This document shows positions 22,243 to 37,860 of a stretch of 64,000 nt of DNA, one piece after another (the stretch's first letter is position 1; every line of letters starts with the position of its first letter). Location of the stretch: positions 122,161-186,160 of the forward strand of contig NAVB01000225.1 in the NCBI GenBank assembly GCA_002179805.1, in the 5' to 3' direction. The notes beneath the pieces were generated by a model, which was given only the letters and a program-made list of their open reading frames with translations, had not been told where the DNA came from and made no database searches. This stretch comes from Acanthamoeba lenticulata (lineage: Eukaryota; Discosea; Longamoebia; Acanthamoebidae). The position numbers and the translations under genes were made by a program.

Positions 22243-23718
22243 ATGAGCTATCGTGATCGCGATTACCGATCCTCTTCATCCCCCTCCCCCTCGATGGGGG
22301 GTGGCGACTACCGTATGATAAGTGATGAGCTGCCCCACTCCACATTGAGCTAATTCAAATTCGCCTGCGTTTGCGCACTCCAGAAATGGAGGTGCAGGAA
22401 GACACGGTCTATGTGTCGGGCCTGCCTCCCGAGACAACTGTGGAGAACCTGGGCGAAGTGTTCGGATCGATTGGTATCATCAAGGTCTCCATTCTCATTT
22501 CATAGCGTTGGCCAGTCCGCCCTCTCGTTGACCTTCCTCACTGTGATGCGGTCTCCGAAAATTTGGATCATCAACCGCTGCTGCTTCTTCGCTGGGGAGT
22601 TTCTAGATCGACAAGAAGAAGCGACCCAACGAAAAGAAGATCTACGTCTACACCGACAAGGAGACCGGCAAGCCCAAGGGAGATGCCACTGTCACCTACG
22701 ACGATCCCGGTGCGTCAGCTCTCCACTCCGCCCACACCATCGACAAATCTAACTTGTGCCATCCATCCATTCCTTGACAGAGGCTGCCAAAGCCGCCATC
22801 AGCTGGTTCAATGACACCGAATTCCTGGGCGCCAAGATCAAGGTCGAGATTGCACAGCGAAAGGTCCGCTCGTGCACTCGTCTTCTTGCGCTGCGCCTCT
22901 CTTGCCAACACGGGTCCTCATCCTCCTTTCCCTCTCTCTTTTTCTGTGTTATCTTGTGATCCACCACATGGCAGGTAGCGACCGAGGTCTTGGCTCGCCG
23001 TGGCCGCATGGGCGGCGGCGGTCGGGGCGGCTTTGGCGGCCGTGGTGGCGGCCGTGGCCGAAGGGACCGCGACGAAGAGGAGGGCGGCGGCTACGGCGGC
23101 GGTGATGGTAAAACGCCTGTTCCCCCCCCCCCCCACAGTCATCCGCCTCTTTACCATCCGTGGCTCACGCGTGTTGCATGTGTGGGCTCAGGGGGCGACC
23201 CGTACGGTGGCGGTTACAACTACGGTGGCGAGGGCGGCGAGGGCGGCTACGGCGGTGGTCGTGGCGGCGGCAGTCGCGGTCCGCCCCAGGCTCGCGACGG
23301 CGATTGGACGTGCCCCGATCCCAGGTTCACTACCTCCCCCCCTCTAACACTCGTTCTCTCTCTTTCGGCTGCGCTAATCCCTTTCTTTTCTCTTGATCTG
23401 CATTGCAGCTGCGGCAACGTAAACTTTGCCCGGCGTTCGGCATGCAACAAGTGCCACACGCCCAAGCCCGGCGGTGGTGGTGGTGGATACGGCGGCGGTG
23501 GCGGCTATGGCGGCCGGGACAGCGGCGGCTACGGTGGTCGAGACAGCGGCGGCTATGGTGGTCGAGATGGCGGTGGTGGCTATGGTGGCGGCCGAGACAG
23601 CGGCAGGGACAGCAGGGGTGGCGGTCGGTACGACGATGCCGACTACGACAGGTCGTCAGGCAAGCAGGCCTCTTCGTACTCGTCCAGTAGAAGGGACCAC
23701 CGGGACCGGCCCTACTAG
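22243..23718 (+). CDS. FUS/EWS/TAF15-like RNA-binding protein (RRM, RGG, RanBP2 zinc finger)
   Basis: It starts MSYRDRDYRSSSSPSPSMGG. The RRM reads TVYVSGLPPETT with AKIKVEIAQRKV at its end, and carries the FET-family lysine-rich loop IDKKKRPNEKKIYVYTDKET. A first RGG block follows (GGGRGGFGGRGGG), then Gly/Tyr-rich sequence, a RanBP2-type zinc finger [20 protein letters not shown] with NKCHTPKP, and a final GGYGGRDSGG repeat tract. Domain order and finger match FUS, TAF15 and Drosophila Cabeza, which act in transcription and splicing and phase-separate through Gly/Tyr/Arg-rich tails. The N-terminal prion-like Ser/Tyr/Gln region of animal FET proteins is almost absent. Six exons; the acceptor and donor pairs flanking the finger keep frame. 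Confidence 0.92.
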
Positions 23719-23815
23719 CCCCTCAACCCAGAGTGCACCACTACCTCTTGGGCAACGTGGGGGCAGAGGGTGAAGGGGACGTTATTCATGTCGTTCATTC
23801 GCGGGTGGACATGTT

Positions 23816-23821
23816 AATAAA
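23816..23821 (+). terminator. Polyadenylation signal of the FUS-like gene
   Basis: AATAAA about 100 bases past the stop codon. Confidence 0.5.
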
Positions 23822-23838
23822 GTGAACAAGACCCACGC

Positions 23839-24141
23839 TCACTGCTGCGAGCAATCCTGGGGGTTCTCCACACGCTTCCCGTTGATGATCAGGTTGGCAG
23901 TTGGGCAACTTGCACCTTCGCGCGCCTTCTTGTACATGTATGTTGGTCGTCTCCTTGCCGTCAAGCAGGACCTCGCGGTAGCCCTCGTCATTCTTCGTGC
24001 CATAAACAACCTTCAAGGCGCACTTGCTCCACGTTCCACTCTATTGCGGGTGGCGGTGATTGTGCAGCTGATGCGGTAGTTGACGGGCGAGACGATGATG
24101 GAGATGATGCTGACAGAATTGAGACGCACCCCACCCGACAT
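23839..24141 (-). pseudogene. Small coding-like stretch with compensating frame changes (pseudogene, hidden intron or sequence error)
   Basis: From an ATG at 24141 a beta-rich frame (RLNSVSIISIIVSPVNYRIS, then CTITATRNRVE) runs to a stop. A second frame then reads WSKCALKVVYGTKNDEGYRE and on, like ordinary protein. Back in the first frame, SCPTANLIINGKRVENPQDC leads to a clean stop at 23839. N- and C-terminal parts share one frame and the middle is shifted, so two compensating small indels would give one protein of about 95 residues. Alternatively, the middle is an intron of about 116 bases (GTGGAG to GCGAAG). It lies between the FUS-like and cytochrome b5 reductase genes. Family unknown. Confidence 0.3.
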
Positions 24142-24269
24142 TGTGCCGCCAAGCAAAGCTGGGCACCTCACGGGCAGGGGGAAACGTGTGGATAATGTTG
24201 GTTTTACTGCAACTTTAAGTCGAGGCAAACAGAACGGGGGAACGATGAAGGGACAGTGGGAGCGGCTGC

Positions 24270-25597
<1,328 letters not shown>

Positions 25598-26121
25598 CGT
25601 CACCGTTCGTGGGGGGGAAGATGCAGAACAAGACAAGCTGGTGCTGCCAGCCGCAATAAAACTGAAGAATAAGGGCGGGCTTTGGCGGAGTCGGGAGGTT
25701 TCGTTACCACTCTCCGACTGGACAAACTTGTACTTTTTTCGTGGAGATCTAGCATACTGTGCTAACAGCATGTCTCCTTCTTGCACTCCAAGATGTACAG
25801 CAATGATTGAATCGAGTACTTTGTATTCTGAAGTCAGAATTTGGCGAACGGAATGGGTGGTACAAAGGGAGAGTGCAGCAAAACGGGTGCGTGGGCCGGG
25901 CCACACGAACAGTTCAAAAAGAGAGATCGAAATCGGGCTGATCGCGAACTCGGTGGTTGAAAATGCGGGCGGTAGGAAGAGAAGTCGCGTGACGTTGTGC
26001 GGGACGGGAAGGGGCTTGGGGTCTCGCTCAGTCGCAGATCGGATCGTGTAGTCCCGGCACGCCGGGTCGTTGATATAAATAATGGAGTGTTGCGTAGAAG
26101 GGGAGAGTTCAATCCATCATC
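25598..26121. other. Intergenic stretch upstream of cytochrome b5 reductase
   Basis: It contains the 5' region of the reductase and the 3' region of the Ser/Glu-rich gene. TATAAATAA-like sequence lies at about 26074-26082 on the plus strand. Open frames crossing it on both strands have no recognisable domain. Confidence 0.35.
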
Positions 26122-26796
26122 TTACATAAGTATACAGCAACCCTTGCCGGCAGTCTTCTCGTCGCCACCCTTGCCCTTGTCGCCGCCCTTCTTGCCCTCA
26201 TCCTTGGGCTTGTCGCCGCCCTTCTTGCCCTCGTCCTTGGGCTTGTCGCCGCCCTTGGCTGGCTTCGGCTCAGACTTGGCGGCGGGCTTCTCCTTGGGGT
26301 CGGTAGTGTCGTCGCTCTCCTCATCGGACGAAGAGCTCGATTCGCCATCATCGCCTGATCCATCAGACTCGGAGGACGAGCTCTCCTCCTCGGACGAAGA
26401 GGACTCGTCGTCGTCACCGCCAGAGGCAGCATCCTTGGCGGGCTCCTTGGGCGCCTTCTCGCCGCCCTCAGAAGTCTCCTCCTCCGAAGAGGATTCCTCC
26501 TCCTCAGAAGACGAGGATTCGTCGTCGTCATCATCGTCAGATGACTCTTCCTTGGCCTCGTCCTTCTTAGCGGGGGCGGAAGCAGCAGCCTCCCTCTTGG
26601 CGGGAGCCTCTTGCTTCTCAGATTCCTCCTCCTCAGAGCTCGATTCCTCCTCCGAAGACGAGGACTCCTCCTCAGACGAAGACTCCTCGTCCTTGGATTC
26701 CTTCTTGTCGTTTCCCTTCTCTTCGGTCGTCGTTTCCTCCTCCGAGGAACTCTCCACCTCCGAAGAGGACGAGCTGCTTTCTTCCTTGTCGCTCAT
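26122..26796 (-). CDS. Ser/Glu-rich disordered protein with CaaX prenylation box
   Basis: A single exon of 224 residues starting MSDKEESSSSSSEVESSSEE. The first two thirds alternate runs of Ser with Glu or Asp, forming dozens of overlapping casein kinase 2 sites (SxxE/D), broken by a short Ala/Lys segment (APAKREAAASAPAKK). Near residue 175 the sequence becomes basic, with two exact copies of KGGDKPKDEGK. It ends GKGCCILM. The last four residues, CILM, form a CaaX box; Met at the end favours farnesylation, and the preceding Cys could be palmitoylated. The basic stretch next to it resembles the polybasic segment of K-Ras-type anchors. The predicted product is a membrane-tethered, highly phosphorylated disordered chain. 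No homologous family is recognised. Confidence 0.85.
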   Translation of the reverse strand: MSDKEESSSSSSEVESSSEEETTTEEKGNDKKESKDEESSSEEESSSSEEESSSEEEESEKQEAPAKREAAASAPAKKDEAKEESSDDDDDDESSSSEEEESSSEEETSEGGEKAPKEPAKDAASGGDDDESSSSEEESSSSESDGSGDDGESSSSSDEESDDTTDPKEKPAAKSEPKPAKGGDKPKDEGKKGGDKPKDEGKKGGDKGKGGDEKTAGKGCCILM

Positions 26797-27572
26797 GTTG
26801 ATAGGTTGTAGTGTGGTTCTTGACTTGCTTCGGGATTAACCCTAATAGCAGGTGAACAACAGTGTCAGCTTGGAAAACCGGCGACGGTTCAGATGTTGAA
26901 TTGTTATTAATAAAATTACATATAAATAGTGGCTGGCGCTGGGCAAAGAAGGAAGTAATTAACAGTGAACTACAAGCGTGCCGATGACAAATAATGAAGA
27001 GTGTGTAAAGCTTGACAAGAGAAACTTAAAAGCAGCCAAAAAAAAAAGAGAAGTAAATGATGCACATCACTTGCAACAAAATATAGATTTCTCACTGCGC
27101 CGCTAGCCAAATTCAGTGTCAAACAAGGTTGCGAGAGCGCATCACGAGAGTAGAAGGTCGTACGAGAGAGGGAAGTTTTTGGTAGACGAAGGTGGGTCGC
27201 TCGAGGCAGACGCTTGGCTGGAAAGCGGTAGGCAGACAAAAGAAGAATGACACCACCCCCGGCCCTAAAACACAACGGGCGCGTGCAGGCCTCATTGGCC
27301 CGCGTAGCCGTGCGCCCGGCAATTTCCCCGTACCGAAGCTGCTTCAGTTGGGCTCCTGCCGCAGTTTTCCCGCCAACGCAGCGACCGGCATTGGCTGAAC
27401 CTTCTATTAATTGACGACCTTGTCCACAAATACTTTTCAATTAACGGAGTCCCGGGAGACCGGAGCCAGGTGCCAACGGCTCGTAGCCAAGGCACGTAAG
27501 GAACGCAGGTGATGGAATCCTAAACATGATAAAAAATAAAAAATAATTATCATTTTCTCTTGGCGCCACAAG
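26797..27572. other. Intergenic stretch with a plus-strand TATA element
   Basis: 776 bases between the divergent Ser/Glu-rich and PEX1 genes. TATAAATAG at 26921-26929 is oriented towards PEX1 but about 640 bases from its ATG. No coding frame with a domain is seen. A minus-strand open frame at 26970-27440 is dismissed as compositional. Confidence 0.4.
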
Positions 27573-33551
<5,979 letters not shown>

Positions 33552-33701
33552 GCATGTGGCAAATAAATAATATTAAATAAATAAATCACCGCATAACTTT
33601 CATTCCAACAAAAGCACGATAAAACTGAGGACTTCTACGAATATGCGAAGAATGCAGCATCTGCTTTCTCCCTCTTTTACGAGGCCGAATCGTCCGAGTC
33701 G

Positions 33702-33729
33702 TTCTTTCTTTCTTTCCCTCCTCCCTCCA
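33702..33729 (+). promoter_or_regulatory. Pyrimidine tract (TOP-like) before RPS4
   Basis: A near-uninterrupted C/T run of 28 bases (TTCTTTCTTTCTTTCCCTCC and on) lies about 20 bases before the RPS4 ATG. Ribosomal-protein mRNAs commonly begin in such a tract, and TOR controls translation of those that do. The transcription start was not determined. Confidence 0.4.
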
Positions 33730-33749
33730 TCGTAGAAGGCTTTACCACC

Positions 33750-34809
33750 ATGGTTCGTGCGACCCCTTCCAAGTCCGGCCCACCGGGGCTTGATTCATGC
33801 TGCGTGCTGGTGGGGAAGATGTTGATTGGGACTTGAATGCTAATTCGATCCTTTCTCCGTGAATTATACAGCCTCGCGGACCCAAGAAGCACTTGAAGAG
33901 GCTTAATGCCCCGGCTCACTGGATGCTGGACAAGATGGGCGGCACCTGGGCGCCCAAGCCCTCGCCCGGTCCCCACAAGATGAGGGAGTGCTTCCCCCTC
34001 GTCATCCTCCTGAGGAACCGCCTCAAGTACGCCCTGACGAAGAAGGAGGTCACCTCGATCCTCATGCAGAGGCTTGTGAAGGTCGACGGCAAGGTCAGGA
34101 CCGACCCCACCTTCCCCGCCGGTTTCCAGGGTGCGTAGTCTTTGTCCATCCGTCAAGTATGTTGCGTTTTATGCATGTTCTCATAAGAGTTCTTCTTTCT
34201 ATGTGACAGACGTCATCACCATCGAGAAGACCGACGAGATCTTCCGTCTCCTTTACGACACCAAGGGTAGGTTCATTGCCCACAAGATCTCCGCTGAGGA
34301 GTCGAAGTACAAGCTCGGCAAGGTCAGGCGTGTTGAGATCGGCAAGAAGGGTATCCCCTACCTCGTGACCCACGACGGCCGCACCATCCGCTACCCCGAC
34401 CCCGACATCAAGGTCAACGACACCGTCAAGATTGATCTCGAGACCGTACGTCTTCTTTCTAAGTCGTTTGAAATGAATCTGAGCGCTCATTCTCTTTTCT
34501 TTCTATCAACAGGGCAAGATCGTTGAGCACGTCAAGTTCGAGGCTGGCAACCTGTGCATGGTCACTGCTGGTCGCAACATTGGTCGTGTTGGTCTTGTTG
34601 AGCACCGTGAGCGTCACGCCGGTTCGTTCGACATCATCCACATCAAGGATGCCGCTGGTCAGACCTTCGCCACGCGTGGCACCAACGTGTTCATCATCGG
34701 TCAGAGCACCAAGTCGCTCGTCTCGCTCCCCAAGAGGAAGGGTATCAAGATCTCCATCATCCAGGAGCAGCAGCACCGTCTCGCCAAGGAGAAGGCCGCC
34801 AGGAAGTAA
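33750..34809 (+). CDS. RPS4: 40S ribosomal protein S4 (eS4)
   Basis: Four exons. The first coding exon is just the ATG (33750-33752), spliced at a GTTCGTG donor to 33872, giving [20 protein letters not shown]. Conserved blocks follow: [20 protein letters not shown], the S4 RNA-binding region [51 protein letters not shown], and the KOW-type end [15 protein letters not shown]. About 262 residues, the usual eS4 length. It is a constituent of the small ribosomal subunit body. AATAAA-like sequence follows the stop at about 34877. Confidence 0.97.
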
Positions 34810-34971
34810 ATGGGGAGACCCAACTACGAGAAGAAATGAGGGGGCTCATCTTCAGGTGCAAACCAAGAGGCTAAACAATAAATTAATCCAAAACATGAAC
34901 TTTGTTTGCCGCTTTCTACCCTGTGACCATGAAATTGTGGCTTTGCGATGTTGGCGTGTTACCGCTAAGCT

Positions 34972-37528
34972 TCAAGAAACAAGGAGGCGGCAGGCGCGCG
35001 TGGATGGTGTGTAGAGCGTGACAAACGGGCTCGTGGCGAAAGAACCCGGGTTCACGATGAGCGACGACCCGTGCGGCAGGGCAAACGGCGGTGCGCTGTC
35101 AGCTGCACCGCGCGTCAGGACACGAAACTGCACACGAGCCCCACCCGCGCGCCACGTACCGAGAACGAGAAGGTCGGGCATGGGGTCGAGGTACAGGGCC
35201 TGCACATGCTCCCAGTAGACCGGCTGGGCTGCTTGCAGGAAGGGCGACAAGTGGCCCGCGTCGGCGACCGTGCGCGCCGCCTGCTTGCACCCACCGAGGT
35301 CACATGAGTCTCTTCTTCAACACATGACCTTTCGCCTCCCTATCACCAAGCCGCTGCGGCGGGAGCGTCCGGACCTGCTCAAAGCGCGGGACATCGGCGT
35401 CGGCGGCGTTGGCGTCCGCAGCGGGCAGGTCGATCGTGTAGCGCAGAAACTTGTCGAGGAGGTCGCCCCGGTAGAAGAGCATCTCCTGTCCGGCGTAGCG
35501 GACCCTACACGGGTTGCTGCCTCGAATCACCTCCGCCACCACCTCTGCCTCGCCTCGTCGCCCCGTCGCTGATGCTGCCTTTCTTCTCTTCTTAGTGGCC
35601 AACCCTCGTCGCCCACCTTCTTCCTCCTCTTCTTCCTCATCCATGTCGTCCTCCTCTGCTTCTTCCTCATCCTCCTGTTCATCGTCTTCATCTTCGTTGA
35701 TGGCCGCTTCCTCGCTGTTGGCGCGACGCTTGGACTTGGGGAGGCCGCCGCCCAGCGTGGGCGGGAGCATGACGCTCGGGAGGGGGTCGCGCGGGAGCGC
35801 AAACGACGCCGTGAGCGAGGCCGGGTCGGAGGGCCCCGGCACCAACACGAACCGCGCGTGGGTCGCCACCACCGGGAACCGCCCCAGCACCTCTGCCAGC
35901 GGGTCGAGCGCGTACACCGTGCGCGGCTTGACCATGTGTGTGCCACCGTCAGTTACTCTGCGCGTGTGTGCGCGTGTCGGGCTCGTGTCGGGCTCGTGTT
36001 GTACCTTGGGCGGTGTCCGGATGACGCGCGGGAAGACTTGGACGTTTTTGCTGCGCGTGAAGAAGTCGCCGATGAGCACAAAGAGCAGCTTCTCGCTGGG
36101 TTTGTGCGTCTGTGAACAATAACAACAACAGACACCGCGACGCGACGGGTGAATGAAGCGCCCTGGACGGCAGTGGCGAGGGAGCCATGCGAAAAGTCAT
36201 ACGCGGAGAGCCTCCTCGAACGAGCGGAGAACCGAGTCAAGCCGCTCCATGGCGATGACGCTGTCAGCCCTGATGTCCGAGAACACGACCACCATCCCCT
36301 TGTCTCCTCCATCGGCCATTGCCCTCTGCCCACGTGCGTATTGAGGCGGATCAGGATTTTAAAATAGGTCGATACGGTCATGTGAAGAAAAAAGTATAAA
36401 CACGACGGCGAAGGCACGTACAGTTATGACCTCGTCGTAGGGGCCCATAACGTCGCACACGAGCGGTGGCGGGATGGTGGGCGCGTCCACCTCACGCGGG
36501 ACAGCCTGTGCCGGCACGTCGATCCACTCGACGAGAAGGCGCTCGTCCCGCATCTTGCCCTCCACCACCACCAGCCCGCCCTCGGTGAACAGCCGTGGTC
36601 GCCGGGCTTTCTGCAGAGCTCAAATCGGCGGTCAGTCAAATCGCGACCATTGTCGAGCCACCACGACTCAAGAGTCCGTACGGCGTGGCAAAGGTCGATG
36701 AGCAGCCGGCCGGTGGGGTCTTCCAGGTAGTGGAGGCCGTACTCGGCTTCGGAGAGGACGCCCATGAGGCGCCATTGGCCCGCGTAGCGGCCAGCCAGCG
36801 AGTCGATGGTGACTATGCCGCCGTCGTCTGAACTGCCTGCCAGGCCGGTGCCCTCGCGCAGGTACACGTTGTACCACCAGGTCCTGGTCGGTAACAACAC
36901 GTCGAGTTCAATACCAAGTCGCACTCTAAAAGAAGGAGGAAGAGTCAAGCAAGAGGAAGAGACGTGTACTTGTACATGTCCATTTTGGACTGCGCGGAGC
37001 CGAGGAGGGAGCCACGTTGGTCGCTCAAGGACTCAACCTTGTGTCGCTTCGTGTTGTAGTGCAGCCGCGGCATGGCGAGGGCAGAGATCACTTTGAAGGA
37101 CTCCTCCACGAGGGCTGGTCTGGCGCTCGCCTTTGGTTTGGCGCCTTCCAAGCCAACGAACTCAGGGTACTGAGAACCAAGGATGTCCTCCAGCTCAAAG
37201 GGCGACTTCTTCGCCGGAGCAGCAGCAGTCGCTGTGGACTTGAAGGTGCGCAGGAGCTTCTGCACGTCCTTCTTCTCGATCAAGCTTTGTTTTACTGCAT
37301 GAGTAACCAAGGAGCGAGGAGTAAAGTTAGGAGCTCAGCGACAAGAGGACGAAGGTCTAACGCACGAGAGGTCTTATCGATTTTTGATAAAAACTGTGAT
37401 AGAAATTGAGTAGCGGGCAACTTGTATGAAGGTGCCTGATCGGCCAGCACTTGCATGGCATCCGGCGTAATCGAAAGGCCATGAAGGCGGAATGTCCGCG
37501 TGATGAGATGCGTGGAGAGAGCCGACAT
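34972..37528 (-). CDS. POLE2: DNA polymerase epsilon subunit 2 (B subunit) with acidic insertion
   Basis: It starts MSALSTHLITRTFRLHGLSI, the POLE2 N-terminal helical domain. Then come MPRLHYNTKRHKVESLSDQR, the OB-fold region, LEDPTGRLLIDLCHA, and the inactive phosphoesterase domain with VVVFSDIRADS and LFVLIGDFFTRS (catalytic His/Asp of true phosphoesterases absent, as in this family). Later blocks are FVLVPGPSDPASL, NPCRVRYAGQEMLFYRGDLL, QPVYWEHVQALYLDPMPDLL and VNPGSFATSPF. POLE2 links catalytic Pol epsilon to the CMG helicase for leading-strand replication. A stretch of about 65 residues rich in Glu/Asp and flanked by basic clusters (KSKRR, KKRRK) interrupts the phosphoesterase domain at 35580-35770, where animal and fungal proteins have a short loop. 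Confidence 0.92.
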
Positions 37529-37573
37529 CTTGTCTTGGTCGTTGTTGTTTTTTCCGCAAACACTACACGGCAG

Positions 37574-37585
37574 TTTGGCGCCAAA
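37574..37585. promoter_or_regulatory. Palindromic E2F-type site upstream of POLE2
   Basis: TTTGGCGCCAAA is a perfect 12-base palindrome satisfying the E2F consensus TTTSSCGC on both strands, 46 bases before the POLE2 ATG. E2F/DP controls S-phase genes in most eukaryotes, so placement on a replisome gene is coherent. Confidence 0.6.
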
Positions 37586-37642
37586 ACAAGCACTTGCTGT
37601 TTTTGATTTTGATGTGTTTGTTACCCAATGGAAGACACGCTA

Positions 37643-37713
37643 GGCGCTGTAGTTAAGTGGTAAAATTCCTGCTTCGGGTGCAGGAGGCCCCGGTTCGATT
37701 CCGGGCAGCGCCC
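37643..37713 (+). tRNA. tRNA-Pro (anticodon CGG)
   Basis: The acceptor arm GGCGCTG/CAGCGCC is perfect. The anticodon stem CCTGC/GCAGG has loop TTCGGGT, hence CGG. The T arm is CCCCGGTTCGATTCCGGGC. There is no intron. It is head-to-head with POLE2, 115 bases away. Confidence 0.95.
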
Positions 37714-37717
37714 TAGC

Positions 37718-37723
37718 TTTTTT
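37718..37723 (+). terminator. Pol III terminator of tRNA-Pro(CGG)
   Basis: Six T residues start five bases after the tRNA end. Confidence 0.75.
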
Positions 37724-37860
37724 GCATGTTTCGCCCAAGCACAAAACTGCAAGACAGTGGCCTGCGCCCTCTTCGTTCTCTGATGATGTTGTCGACCAAC
37801 ACGTGTTGTTATCATTGTTTATTATTAACACAAGCAGCACAGTCACATCATGCCAAGGCG

